Below, piece after piece: positions 36,921 through 46,301 of a stretch of DNA of 64,000 bases; the stretch's first letter is position 1; the number at the start of each line of letters is the position of its first letter. Origin of the DNA: Planctomycetota bacterium. GTDB lineage: Bacteria; Planctomycetota; Planctomycetia; Gemmatales; HRBIN36. Both the position numbers and the translations under genes were made by a program. The DNA lies in contig JACTMY010000017.1 in the NCBI GenBank assembly GCA_014584395.1, positions 166,012 to 230,011 on the forward strand. Direction: 5' to 3'. Under the pieces are notes generated by a model. The model worked only from the letters and a program-made list of their open reading frames with translations, had not been told where the DNA came from and ran no database searches.

Positions 36921-37847
36921 TCACCCGCCAAAGAACCAGAAAGACCCTCGGGCTGATTTCTTTCCTGCCGATGGACTCGGCGGGGGCGGCAGCAAGGGAG
37001 GCGGGGCGATGGGCGGCGGCGGTTGCGCGGCGGGCGGCGCCTTGAGCACGGGGACGTCCCGGTCACAGGCAAAGCCATCCGCGGCTCCGTGCTTCGGCGT
37101 CTCCGGCGACGGCGCGGGGGCTTCCTTGACCGCGGGTTCATCCTTCCAGGTGGCCGCCTGCGTGATTTTCACCCGCATGGCCTCCTCGGAAGCGATGTCA
37201 TGATCTTCGCGCTCCAAGAAGGGAATGCGGATCGGCTCCCCGGCAAATTCGGTGCGGTCGCGGACCGTGCCGCGCTGGAAGGGGCCCATGCCCAGGATCC
37301 AGGTGTCCTTGGACCAGGCATGGGCTTGCATGTTGCCCGTTTGCATCAAGGGCCGGCCCGTGACCCGATTGTAAGCGTAAATGGCGACCTTGGCATAAGC
37401 CTTTTGATCCGTGGATTTGGCCACGGGGATTTCCGGAATCTGACTGGGCTGGCCCGGAATGAAGACGGGCACGGTCAACTGCGGCACGCCCACGAGGAGC
37501 GAATGACGATCCGTCCCGACCGCGCCGGCCCGGGCTTCCACCACGAATTGCGCCTTGGACCGATCCTCCTGAATCAAGGCGCCGTTGGCCAACAGGTGCT
37601 GCCGAATCGCGCTGATCAGATATCCCTTGTCCGACACGCCCTCCAGATACTGCGTCTCCAGGAAGACGGTGCGCCCCGCCAGCGGCTGAAAATTCACCTG
37701 GGCCATGGTTTCGTCGATGGCCTGCGTCAGCAAGAGCTGCTCCGTGGCGGTGCGCGCCGTGTCCGAGACGCGGGTCGTGCCGCATCCGGACGTCGCTATC
37801 GACAACAGCAGCCAAAGCAGCCAAGGCAGGCTGGGCGAGAAGCGCAT
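36921..37847 (-). CDS. Hypothetical lipoprotein with Pro-rich C-terminus
   Basis: A 308-aa protein with a lipoprotein signal peptide: SLPWLLWLLLSIATSGC ends in a lipobox-like ATSGC. The body (FLETQYLEGVSDKGYLISAIRQHLLANGALIQEDRSKAQFVVEARAGAVGTDRHSLLVGVPQ) resembles the uncharacterised DUF6655-type proteins of planctomycetes. The last 60 residues are Pro-rich (PPPPIAPPPLLPPPPSPS) and end FWFFGG. I start at ATG 37847, directly after AAGGGGAG; the ORF adds 47 codons upstream. It probably anchors to a membrane facing the periplasm. Divergent from mscS over 275 bp, where I see no clear promoter. Confidence 0.75.
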   Translation of the reverse strand: MRFSPSLPWLLWLLLSIATSGCGTTRVSDTARTATEQLLLTQAIDETMAQVNFQPLAGRTVFLETQYLEGVSDKGYLISAIRQHLLANGALIQEDRSKAQFVVEARAGAVGTDRHSLLVGVPQLTVPVFIPGQPSQIPEIPVAKSTDQKAYAKVAIYAYNRVTGRPLMQTGNMQAHAWSKDTWILGMGPFQRGTVRDRTEFAGEPIRIPFLEREDHDIASEEAMRVKITQAATWKDEPAVKEAPAPSPETPKHGAADGFACDRDVPVLKAPPAAQPPPPIAPPPLLPPPPSPSAGKKSARGSFWFFGG

Positions 37848-38122
37848 CTTCTCCCCTTGATTAGGACCTAAAGGCGGTAAGTCTCCAGGCAAGTCAATGA
37901 TCTCTCCTGTTCGCAAGCGGAGAGAGATGCCCTTCATGGATTTTTTTGTCAAGGGCAAATGGCTTGTCCGGCATGCCTGATCTGCCACGGTTGCCGAGTC
38001 GATCTTGTCGTAAGCGGCGTGATCGGGTTAGCTACGGTCGATGGTTTACGTCCGTGTGCACGACGCGCGCCGCCGGGTCGTGCGGGGGTCCGCGCCTTCG
38101 GCCAACCGAGAGAAACCAATCC

Positions 38123-40264
38123 ATGATGATTGCCTGGCTTTGCCTCCATGCGCTGACGCTTTGGGGTTGCCTGTATAGCTATGAAACCTCGTTGTTGGCG
38201 ACGACGCCCCGGCCGACGTCCCAGACGCCGACGCCGCCCGCCCCGACTTCCACAGGGCCCGTTCGCGCGGCGACGCCCCCCGCGCCAACGGCCACGCTCT
38301 CCATGGCCGAACGCATCATCCGCGCCCAACGCAACCTCGACAACAACCGCAAGACCCTGGCCGAGATGAAAGCCAAACTGGAGTCCCCGCAGAATGAGTA
38401 CCAGGAGGCCGAGGAAGAATTCAGCACCGTGGATTTGGAGTATCAGGCCAAGAAGGAACGCTTGGAGCAACTGCGTAAAAAGCCCGCCGATCAGCGCTTG
38501 CCCCATGAGCAAGCGAAGCTAGAGGAACTAGAGAAGGAACTGCCCGATCTGCAAAAGAAATGGGAGCTGCTCCGCAAGCGCTTCGACCTGGCCATCGTCG
38601 AACAGAAAACCCTGCAAGAAAAAGTGGCGGCCCTGACCCAGCGGATCCAGCAAGAGGAAGCGGCCCTGGAGCAGCTCAAGCAGGGGCAGGACACCTCGAC
38701 CAAAACCACGGATGATAAAACGAAAGGCACGGGGCCGGTCAGCACAGCGTCGCTGCCGACCACGACCGCCCCGGCGGCGACGGCAACCGTCCCCGCCGCG
38801 ACCGGCGCCAAGGCCGCTCCCCCCGCGGCCGGCACGCCCTTAACCCCCGTTCCCTTGGTTCCCGCCACGACGCCGCCCGGCGAACCCAAGGAACCGGCGG
38901 CGACGAAACCCCAAACGCCCAGCGATGAAGCGCTGCTCCGGGCGCGGAAGGAAGCCGACCAACGGCAGGCCGCGCTCGATGCGGCCCGGGACAAATCCAA
39001 GGCCATCAATGAGCGCGTCCAGGCGCTGCAGCAGAACATCCAGTTGGAAAAGCAGCTCCAGGACACGGCCGTGCAGAAAAGCCAGGCCATCAAGGAATTG
39101 CTGGCCCAATTCGAGGCCGAGAACAAGAAGCGCCAGCAGGCCGGGGCCAGCGAGCAGGAGCGCCGCGAGCTGCTGCGCCGCATCGACGATTTGACGCAGG
39201 ATTACAAAATCAATCAGCTCGACCAGGCTTCCAGCATGCGCCGGCTGGATGAACTGTACGCGGAGTTGACGCTGCTGCAATCGGAGCAAATCGCCGTGCT
39301 GCAGCAAGAGGCGGCGGCCCGCCAGGAAGCCGAGTCGGCCGAGCAGCGCGTCGCCTCGCTGCAGAATCCCTTCTCCCTGCCCAACGTCATCGAATGGTCC
39401 TTGCGGCATGGACCGGTCATCCTGTTGATCCTCATCGTCATGTGGGGGCTGTACCGCATCGTGAAATTATCGAGCCAGCGCATCGCCCAATTCATGGCGG
39501 CCCATGGGCGGCGCGGCTCCTTTCAGGATCGGGAGAACCGGGCCAAGACCCTGGTCGGCGTCTTCAGCAGCACCGCTTCCTTGCTCATCTTGATCGGCGG
39601 CACGATGATGCTTCTCGAGGAAGTGGGCATTCCCATCGTTCCCCTGATGGGCGGGGCGGCGCTCTTCGGGCTGGCCGTCGCCTTCGGCGCGCAGAATCTC
39701 ATTCGCGATTATTTCTCCGGGTTCATGGTCCTGCTCGAGGATCAATACGGCATCAACGATTACGTCAAAATCGGCCAGATCGAGGGCCTCGTCGAGCGCA
39801 TCACCCTCCGCGTCACGACGCTCCGCGACGCCCAGGGCATCGCCCATTTCATCCCGCACGGCACGATCACCGCCGTCAGCAATTACAGCCACACCTGGTC
39901 GCGGGCCTGGATCGAGATCGGCGTCTCCTACAAGGAAGACACGGACTTTGTCGTCAAAATCCTCAGCGACCTGGCCGCGGAGCTGCGCCGGGACGACCAC
40001 TTCGGCCCCATGATCCTCGAAGACGCCGTGATGCTCGGCATGGACGCCTTCGCCGACTCCGCCGTCATCATCAAGTTCCACATCAAGACCAAGCCCCTCA
40101 TGCAGGGCAACGTCAAGCGCGAGATGCTGCGCCGCATCAAAAAGCGGTTCGACAAGCTCAAGATCGAAATTCCGTTCCCGCAGCGCACGCTGCATCTGCG
40201 ACCCGAAGGGCCCGTGCCCGTGGTCGTCAGTACAGCCAACGACCCTCGGGCCGAAGCGGCTTAG
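38123..40264 (+). CDS. MscS-type mechanosensitive channel with long coiled-coil N-terminus
   Basis: A 713-aa inner-membrane channel. The N-terminal hydrophobic segment is a signal or anchor. Residues about 60-190 and 280-430 are coiled coils rich in Glu, Lys and Gln, separated by a Thr/Ala/Pro linker. The pore module follows: a TM near 435-455 (GPVILLILIVMWGLYRIV), a second near 495 (TASLLILIGGTMMLLEEVG), and the pore helix LMGGAALFGLAVAFGAQNLIRDYFSGFMVLLEDQYGINDYVKIG. The vestibule domain has GLVERITLRVTTLRDAQGIAHFIPHGTI. The layout recalls MscK/MscM-like large MscS proteins whose N-terminus lies in the periplasm. Starts at ATG 38123 after GAGAGA. Confidence 0.9.
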   Translation: MMIAWLCLHALTLWGCLYSYETSLLATTPRPTSQTPTPPAPTSTGPVRAATPPAPTATLSMAERIIRAQRNLDNNRKTLAEMKAKLESPQNEYQEAEEEFSTVDLEYQAKKERLEQLRKKPADQRLPHEQAKLEELEKELPDLQKKWELLRKRFDLAIVEQKTLQEKVAALTQRIQQEEAALEQLKQGQDTSTKTTDDKTKGTGPVSTASLPTTTAPAATATVPAATGAKAAPPAAGTPLTPVPLVPATTPPGEPKEPAATKPQTPSDEALLRARKEADQRQAALDAARDKSKAINERVQALQQNIQLEKQLQDTAVQKSQAIKELLAQFEAENKKRQQAGASEQERRELLRRIDDLTQDYKINQLDQASSMRRLDELYAELTLLQSEQIAVLQQEAAARQEAESAEQRVASLQNPFSLPNVIEWSLRHGPVILLILIVMWGLYRIVKLSSQRIAQFMAAHGRRGSFQDRENRAKTLVGVFSSTASLLILIGGTMMLLEEVGIPIVPLMGGAALFGLAVAFGAQNLIRDYFSGFMVLLEDQYGINDYVKIGQIEGLVERITLRVTTLRDAQGIAHFIPHGTITAVSNYSHTWSRAWIEIGVSYKEDTDFVVKILSDLAAELRRDDHFGPMILEDAVMLGMDAFADSAVIIKFHIKTKPLMQGNVKREMLRRIKKRFDKLKIEIPFPQRTLHLRPEGPVPVVVSTANDPRAEAA

Positions 40265-40291
40265 TTTGAATCCATCAGCAAGGAGTCAACG

Positions 40292-41179
40292 ATGCGACGG
40301 ATCGCGATCCTCAATCAAAAAGGCGGCGTGGGCAAAACGACCACCGCCGTCAACCTCGCCGCGGCCTTGGCCCGCAAGGGTTCGAGCGTGTTGCAGCTCG
40401 ACCTGGACCCGCAGGCCCATGCGACGACGCATTGGGGACTCGCCCCGGACGGCCAGCAGCCCTCGATCTACGACGTGCTGTTGAATCGCCGCGCGCTGGC
40501 CGAAGTTCGCCGCCCCGTGGGCGCCAACCTTTGGCTCGCGGGGTCGGACATCAACCTGGCCGCCGCCGAGGTGGAACTGGCCAGCGAAGTCGGCCGGGAA
40601 CTCATTCTGCGCGACGCCCTGGCTGCCGACTCCGGCTCTTTTGATTACCTCATCATGGACTGCGCGCCGTCGCTTGGCGTGCTCACCCTCAACGCCCTGG
40701 CCGCCGCCGAGGAAGTCTTCATCCCCTTGCAGCCCCATTTCCTGGCCCTGCACGGCCTGAGCAAGCTGTTTGAAACTACCGCTCTGGTGGCCAAGCGCGT
40801 CAACCCCAAGCTCAAGGTCACCGGCATCATCGTCTGCATGTATGAAGCCAACACGCGGCTCGCCAGCGAAGTCGTGCAGCATCTGCGGGATTATCTCGAA
40901 CAGCACCGCGACGCCGCCATGCCCTGGGCCAAAGCGGTCATCTTCGAGACCAAGATTCGCCGCAACATCAAGCTGGCCGAGTGCCCCAGCCATGGCGTGT
41001 CGATTTTCGACTATGCCGCATCTTGCCCGGGGGCGCAGGATTACGCCGCCCTGGCCGAGGAGATCGAGCGGCAAACGCGCGTCACCGCCATGCGGGTTCG
41101 CGTCGAAGACGCCGCCGACCCGCTCCCCCCGCGCAATCAGCCGTCCCCATCCCTGGGAACCCTGCCGAACCCAAAGTGA
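40292..41179 (+). CDS. ParA/Soj-family ATPase
   Basis: A 295-aa deviant Walker ATPase. QKGGVGKTTTAVNLAAALA is the ParA P-loop with the signature lysine, LQLDLDPQAH is Walker A', and YLIMDCAPSLGVLTLNAL is Walker B. VTGIIVCMYEANTRLASEVV follows the Soj pattern. These proteins position chromosomes, plasmids or protein complexes by dynamic DNA binding. No parB or parS-like site is recognisable next to it, so it may be an orphan positioning ATPase rather than the segregation ParA. The C-terminal 30 residues are Pro-rich and variable. It lies 27 bp after mscS on the same strand. Confidence 0.88.
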   Translation: MRRIAILNQKGGVGKTTTAVNLAAALARKGSSVLQLDLDPQAHATTHWGLAPDGQQPSIYDVLLNRRALAEVRRPVGANLWLAGSDINLAAAEVELASEVGRELILRDALAADSGSFDYLIMDCAPSLGVLTLNALAAAEEVFIPLQPHFLALHGLSKLFETTALVAKRVNPKLKVTGIIVCMYEANTRLASEVVQHLRDYLEQHRDAAMPWAKAVIFETKIRRNIKLAECPSHGVSIFDYAASCPGAQDYAALAEEIERQTRVTAMRVRVEDAADPLPPRNQPSPSLGTLPNPK

Positions 41180-41576
41180 CTCGTCCCAAAAACCGGATGC
41201 TGCGACTCGGAGGCAATGGACTGATCAGTGAGGATCGGTTTGCTCAAAAGGTCTATATAGACACAATGGGTTTCAGTTCCCTGCCAGGGCCCATCCAAGC
41301 CATTTTTTTGCGTGGCACTCTATTTGCTCATTTTTCTGCGAGAGTGAATCCTGCCCTGGTATTCCTTGAGTAATGAACGGACCTATGGCTCGATTGTGAA
41401 ACGTTCTTGAATCAGGTTAGCTCTTCTCTGTAGCCTAGAAGCAGCAAAGCTTGGCGATGAATAGATGCCTCTGCGGGGGAGCCTTCGAGGGGCGCTATTC
41501 CGACCAACGAGTGCTTGGAGCAACTCGCCCAACCCTTGACAAGTTCAAGACGCTATCCGAACCGGAGGAGCCGGAG
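41180..41576. other. 397-bp regulatory spacer after parA
   Basis: It holds two perfect palindromes, ACTGATCAGT (41220-41229) and GTCTATATAGAC (41251-41262), a consensus sigma54 element (41313-41328), and a lone TTGACA (41536-41541) without a partner -10. Open frames here are shadows. Confidence 0.5.
41313..41328 (+). promoter_or_regulatory. Consensus sigma54 (-24/-12) promoter upstream of the glucan genes
   Basis: TGGCAC-TCTAT-TTGCT matches TGGCAC-N5-TTGCW at every defined position, and the GG and GC are in the correct 12-bp register. The start is predicted near 41339, on the strand of the 69-aa gene, the glucosidase and the amylase. Two palindromes lie 50-95 bp upstream. Confidence 0.6.
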
Positions 41577-41786
41577 ATGAAGGAAGTGCGGACCTCGCGC
41601 GTGACGCTCTATGTGGACCGAGCCAACCAACAATGGGTCGTGCTGGATACCGAAGGCCTTTTTTGGGTATTGCCGAACGTCGAAAATGCTTGGGAACATC
41701 GGCAGCCCATCTTTCCGACCGAGGAGACGGCATTGGAACTCGTTCCTGGGCACTATAAACACTTACTCGATTTGCCATTCCCATAA
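41577..41786 (+). CDS. Small hypothetical protein (69 aa)
   Basis: MKEVRTSRVTLYVDRANQQWVVLDTEGLFWVLPNVENAWEHRQPI... is a compact, beta-predicted small protein with no membrane segment. GGAGGAG lies 6 nt before this ATG, which fixes the start; the track ORF adds 42 unsupported codons. It ends 8 bp before the GH63-like glucosidase gene and is likely co-translated with it. I do not recognise the family. Confidence 0.7.
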   Translation: MKEVRTSRVTLYVDRANQQWVVLDTEGLFWVLPNVENAWEHRQPIFPTEETALELVPGHYKHLLDLPFP

Positions 41787-41794
41787 ACGGTGAG

Positions 41795-44554
41795 ATGCCT
41801 ATGACCGCGGAACAGAAACGACTCGACGAGGCACGCCAACACAAAGCACCATGGAAAAAATGGGGTCCCTACCTGAGCGAACGCCAGTGGGGCACGGTTC
41901 GGGAAGACTATAGCGAAAGCGGCGACGCCTGGGATTATTTCAGCCACGACCAAGCGCGCTCGCGCGCTTATCGCTGGGGGGAAGACGGCCTGGCCGGCAT
42001 TTCGGACGATCAGCAGCGGCTCTGCTTCGCGGTTGCGCTCTGGAACGGCAAGGACCCCATCCTCAAGGAACGACTCTTCGGTCTGACAAACAGCGAAAGC
42101 AACCACGGCGAGGACGTCAAGGAATACTACTTCTACCTGGATAGCACCCCCACCCACTCGTACATGAAATATTTGTACAAGTACCCCCAGGCGGCTTACC
42201 CCTATTCGAATTTGGTTGAGACGAACCGCCGGCGGACCCGCTTGGAATTTGAATATGAATTATTGGACACGGGGGTCTTCGATGACCAGCGCTACTTTGA
42301 TGTGTTCGTTGAATATGCCAAGGTTGCTCCCGAGGATCTGCTGATCCTGATCACCATTCACAATCGCGGCCCCGAGACGGCGAAACTTCACGTCTTGCCG
42401 ACCCTGTGGTTCCGCAATCAGTGGTCTTGGCCCAGCGCTGAAAGCCGGCCGAGCTTGGAGCAAGGCCAGGGGGGGGAAAGTTGGAGTGTCGTCAAAGCCG
42501 TGGAGTCGCACCTGGGCGAACGGTATCTCTATGCTGACGGCAACGCGTCCCTGCTGTTCACCGAAAACGAGACGAACACGCAGCGCATCTTTGGCGTGCC
42601 GAATCGCACTCCTTACGTCAAGGATAGTTTCCACCAATACCTGATCCATGGACAGGAAGGAGCCGTGAACCCCGAGAAGAAGGGGACCAAAGTCGCTGCT
42701 CACTATGCTTTGTCGATTGAGCCGGGTCAAAGCCGCACGGTTCGGCTCCGGCTAAGCGATCTGGCTCCAGACCAATTCAAAGCGAAGCGCGGCAAGGCGA
42801 ATGGGCCCTTTGTGCGTTTTGACGGCGACTTCGAAGCCCGGCAGAAGGAAGCGGACGCCTTTTATGCCGCGGTCATTCCTCCATCCATGAATGCCGATCA
42901 AGCCAACGTCATGCGCCAGGCCCTGGCGGGGATGCTCTGGTCCAAGCAATTCTATCACTATGACGTCGACCGGTGGCTCGAGGAGCGCGGCTCCGATCCG
43001 TTTAAGGAGAATCGCAAGCAAGGGCCGCGCAATGATAACTGGCATCACATGTACAATGGCGACATCATTTCCATGCCCGATAAATGGGAGTACCCGTGGT
43101 ACGCGGCGTGGGACCTCGCCTTCCACGTGATCGCCTTGAATTTGGTCGATCCGGATTTCGGCAAGGATCAACTGAAACTGATGGTGCGCGAGCGCTACAT
43201 GCACCCCAATGGACAGATCCCCGCATACGAATGGAATTTCAGCGACGTCAATCCTCCGGTTCATGCCTGGTCCACGATCTTCACCTATCGGCTCGACCAG
43301 GCGCAGAAGGGCGAGGGCGATCGGGAATGGCTGAAGAGCATCTTTCACAAGTTGCTCCTCAATTTCACCTGGTGGGTGAATCGGAAAGACCGCTCCGGCC
43401 GCAATGTGTTCGAGGGCGGCTTTCTGGGGCTCGACAACATTGGCGTCTTCGATCGCAGCGCGCCGCTGCCCACCGGCGGCTATCTCGAACAGGCGGACGG
43501 CACGGCCTGGATGTGCCTGTTCTGCGAAAACATGCTTGAGATCGCTTCCGCTTTGGCCCTCACCGATCCCGACTATGCCGACATGGCCCTCAAATTCGTC
43601 CAGCATTTCCTGTGGATTGCGTCGTCGATGACGCACCTGGGCGGCGACATGGGCATGTGGGATGAAGAGGACGGATTCTTTTACGACGTCTTGCGTCTGC
43701 CCAACGGCCAGGCCCAAAGGCTGAAGGTGCGCTCCATGGTGGGCCTCTTGCCTTTGTGCGCCGCCACCGCGTTCGATGGACTCGCGATGGAAAAATACCC
43801 GGAGATGCGGGAGCGTCTGCAACATTTCCTCGGCACTCGTCCCGAAATTTGCGCGGCCATTCACGATCCCATGAAGGCGGGGGTCGCTAACCGGCGGCTG
43901 GCCTCCATTCTCGATGAAACCAAGCTGCGCCGGGTGTTGTCCAAGATGTTGGATGAGCGGGAATTCCTCAGCGAGTTCGGCATCCGCTCCCTGTCGCGTT
44001 ATCATGAGGAGCATCCCTATGTTTTCCGCGCCGGCGGCCAGGAATATCGGGTGGGTTATCTGCCGGCGGAATCCGACACCGGCATGTTCGGCGGCAACTC
44101 GAATTGGCGCGGGCCGATTTGGATGCCGGTCAATGCCCTGATCATTCGGGCCTTGCTGCAGTATTACGCTTACTTCGGCAACGACTTCACCGTCGAATGC
44201 CCCACCGGTTCCGGTCGGCGCCTGAATCTCTTTCAGGTGGCCGAGGAGATCACCCGGCGGCTGGCCAACATTTTCCTCAAGGATAAAAACGGCCGCCGTC
44301 CCGTCTACGGCGGCTCGCGCCTATTCCAGGAGGATCCCCATTGGCGGGACCTGATCTTGTTTTTCGAGTACTTTCACGGCGACAACGGCGCGGGCCTTGG
44401 CGCCAATCATCAAACCGGGTGGACCGGGATCGTGGCGCGGATGTTGCACCTGTTCGCGACGCTGAAGCCGGACATGCTCTTGGAAGCGGGCAAAAAGGCG
44501 TATTTTGAGAGAGGGGCTTCGGAGCGCACCGAAAGTCAGCCCGCCAAACGATGA
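41795..44554 (+). CDS. GH63-like glucosidase
   Basis: A 919-aa cytoplasmic protein of the large glucosidase group related to GH63 (mannosyl-oligosaccharide glucosidase, mannosylglycerate hydrolase and yeast YgjK-like). The N-terminal beta-sandwich contains GTVREDYSESGDAWDYFSHDQARSRAYRWGEDGLAG and YPYSNLVETN. The (alpha/alpha)6 barrel has WEYPWYAAWDLAFHVIALNLVD, PAYEWNFSDVNPPVHAWSTIFTYRLD and NSNWRGPIWMPVNALIIRALLQYY. The W-D and N-W-R-G-P-I-W segments hold the expected catalytic acids and substrate site. An alternative ATG two codons downstream exists. A GH13 enzyme follows 169 bp later. The natural substrate is probably an alpha-glucoside, not proven. Confidence 0.88.
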   Translation: MPMTAEQKRLDEARQHKAPWKKWGPYLSERQWGTVREDYSESGDAWDYFSHDQARSRAYRWGEDGLAGISDDQQRLCFAVALWNGKDPILKERLFGLTNSESNHGEDVKEYYFYLDSTPTHSYMKYLYKYPQAAYPYSNLVETNRRRTRLEFEYELLDTGVFDDQRYFDVFVEYAKVAPEDLLILITIHNRGPETAKLHVLPTLWFRNQWSWPSAESRPSLEQGQGGESWSVVKAVESHLGERYLYADGNASLLFTENETNTQRIFGVPNRTPYVKDSFHQYLIHGQEGAVNPEKKGTKVAAHYALSIEPGQSRTVRLRLSDLAPDQFKAKRGKANGPFVRFDGDFEARQKEADAFYAAVIPPSMNADQANVMRQALAGMLWSKQFYHYDVDRWLEERGSDPFKENRKQGPRNDNWHHMYNGDIISMPDKWEYPWYAAWDLAFHVIALNLVDPDFGKDQLKLMVRERYMHPNGQIPAYEWNFSDVNPPVHAWSTIFTYRLDQAQKGEGDREWLKSIFHKLLLNFTWWVNRKDRSGRNVFEGGFLGLDNIGVFDRSAPLPTGGYLEQADGTAWMCLFCENMLEIASALALTDPDYADMALKFVQHFLWIASSMTHLGGDMGMWDEEDGFFYDVLRLPNGQAQRLKVRSMVGLLPLCAATAFDGLAMEKYPEMRERLQHFLGTRPEICAAIHDPMKAGVANRRLASILDETKLRRVLSKMLDEREFLSEFGIRSLSRYHEEHPYVFRAGGQEYRVGYLPAESDTGMFGGNSNWRGPIWMPVNALIIRALLQYYAYFGNDFTVECPTGSGRRLNLFQVAEEITRRLANIFLKDKNGRRPVYGGSRLFQEDPHWRDLILFFEYFHGDNGAGLGANHQTGWTGIVARMLHLFATLKPDMLLEAGKKAYFERGASERTESQPAKR

Positions 44555-44723
44555 CCCACGGGTCGCGGCGCCGCCCAGGGGCAAGGGGCCATGGCCGACG
44601 CGGCAGAAAACTCGACAGCACAGAGTAGGTGATGAAGGAGGCCGTGCAGTGTACGACCACGGGACTCCTGCATGGGTTCGACCCATTTTCATTGTTCACG
44701 CATGACCAAGGGTATGATCGCTC

Positions 44724-46205
44724 ATGGGCAGTCCACGTTATCCTTCGCTCTACCAGATCAACACGCGCGTTTGGATGACCGAGTTATCGCGGAGGCTGGG
44801 CCGCCGCGCCACCCTGGACGATGTGCCCGACGGCGAGCTGAATCGCCTGGCCGAACTCGGCTTCGATTGGCTATGGTTCCTCAGCGTGTGGCAAACCGGC
44901 GCGGCGGCGCAGCAAGTGTCCCGCAGCCAGCCGGAATGGCGCAAGGAATTTCAAGAAACGCTGCCCGATCTGTCTGAGGAAGACATCGCCGGTTCCGGCT
45001 TTGCCATCACCCGCTATGCGGTGCACGCACAACTGGGGGGCGACGCCGCCCTGGCCCGGCTGCGCGAGCGGCTCCGCCAGCGCGGCCTCAAGCTGCTGCT
45101 CGATTTCGTGCCCAATCACATGGCCTTGGACCATCCTTGGGTGGAAGAGCATCCCGATTTTTTCGTCCGCGGCACCGAACTCGATTTGGCGCGCGCCCCG
45201 AAGAACTACACCTGGGTGAAGCGCAAGCAGGGCGATCTCCTGCTCGCCCACGGCCGCGATCCCTACTTTCCAGGTTGGCCCGATACGCTGCAGCTCAATT
45301 ACGCCAACCCCGCCCTCCAGGAAGCGATGATCGGCGAATTGCAGAAGATCGCCGGTCAATGCGACGGCCTGCGCTGCGACATGGCCATGCTGGTGCTGCC
45401 GGAGGTGTTCGAGCGGACGTGGGGCCAAAGGGCGCCGCTGTTTTGGCCGGCGGCGATCCGGCGCGTCCGCGAACGGTTTCCCGGCTTCATCTTCATGGCC
45501 GAGGTTTATTGGGACCTCGAATGGACGCTGCAGCAACAGGGCTTCGACTACACTTACGACAAGCGCCTCTACGACCGCCTCCGCGCTGGGGATGCCCGGC
45601 CGGTCCGCGAACATTTGTACGCCGGCCTCGATTACCAGGACAAGTTGGTGCGCTTCCTGGAAAACCACGACGAACCGCGAGCGGCGGCGACGTTCGCCGA
45701 GGACGTGCATCCAGCCGCGGCCGTCATCTCGTTTCTCTCCCCCGGCTTGCGCTTCTTTCATCAGGGGCAGTTGGAGGGCCGCTTGAAACGCATCTCTCCC
45801 CATCTCGTCCGGGCCCCCGACGAGCCGATCAACGAACGGCTGAAACCGTTTTATGAACGCTTGCTCCAGGTCCTGCGCGAGCCGATCGTTCGCGACGGCC
45901 AATGGCAACTGCTCGAGTGCGCCCCCGGCTGGGAAGGCAATGGAACTTACGACCGTTTTCTGGTTTACGCTTGGCGCGGCGCCGCGCAGCCAACACTCAT
46001 CGTTGCGGTCAACTTCGCTTCGCACCAGAGCCAATGCCACGTGCGGCTGCCGTTCGATGATCTCGCCCATTTGAAGTGGCGGCTGCAAGACCGGCTTAGT
46101 TCAGCCAGCTATGATTGGCATGGGAACGACCTTGGCGGCCGAGGTTTGTATTTGGACATGGCGCCTTGGCAAGCCTGTGTGTTTTGCTTGCACAAGGTCG
46201 ATTAG
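44724..46205 (+). CDS. GH13 alpha-amylase family protein
   Basis: A 493-aa (beta/alpha)8 enzyme of the alpha-amylase clan. The four conserved regions are visible: LLLDFVPNHMALDH (region I), DGLRCDMAM with the nucleophile Asp (II), FIFMAEVYWD with the acid/base Glu (III) and FLENHDEPRAAATF with the transition-state Asp (IV). The N-terminus MGSPRYPSLYQINTRVWMTEL has no signal peptide, so it is cytoplasmic. Region II has Cys where many amylases have Phe. GH13 proteins of this layout act as alpha-glucan hydrolases or transferases. It belongs to the glucan unit begun by the sigma54-like promoter, although a separate promoter in the 169-bp gap is possible. Confidence 0.9.
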   Translation: MGSPRYPSLYQINTRVWMTELSRRLGRRATLDDVPDGELNRLAELGFDWLWFLSVWQTGAAAQQVSRSQPEWRKEFQETLPDLSEEDIAGSGFAITRYAVHAQLGGDAALARLRERLRQRGLKLLLDFVPNHMALDHPWVEEHPDFFVRGTELDLARAPKNYTWVKRKQGDLLLAHGRDPYFPGWPDTLQLNYANPALQEAMIGELQKIAGQCDGLRCDMAMLVLPEVFERTWGQRAPLFWPAAIRRVRERFPGFIFMAEVYWDLEWTLQQQGFDYTYDKRLYDRLRAGDARPVREHLYAGLDYQDKLVRFLENHDEPRAAATFAEDVHPAAAVISFLSPGLRFFHQGQLEGRLKRISPHLVRAPDEPINERLKPFYERLLQVLREPIVRDGQWQLLECAPGWEGNGTYDRFLVYAWRGAAQPTLIVAVNFASHQSQCHVRLPFDDLAHLKWRLQDRLSSASYDWHGNDLGGRGLYLDMAPWQACVFCLHKVD

Positions 46206-46301
46206 GAGCACCACCGCTCACCGTTCGCGCCGCCCGCATGTGGCCAGGAGCGCCCGGCGGCGGCCGGTTGCCATGGGACAGGTCTGAAATGAGAACGTGA
46301 C

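Noticed and set aside
38181-39183. Direct repeats in the mscS linker as a genomic repeat
   Set aside because: Low-complexity Thr/Ala/Pro and Glu/Lys codons of the coiled-coil protein explain the repetition.
40981-41373. 130-aa ORF overlapping the end of parA
   Set aside because: Its first part is a shadow of parA; the remaining 58 codons have no SD or motif, and the stretch holds the sigma54 element.
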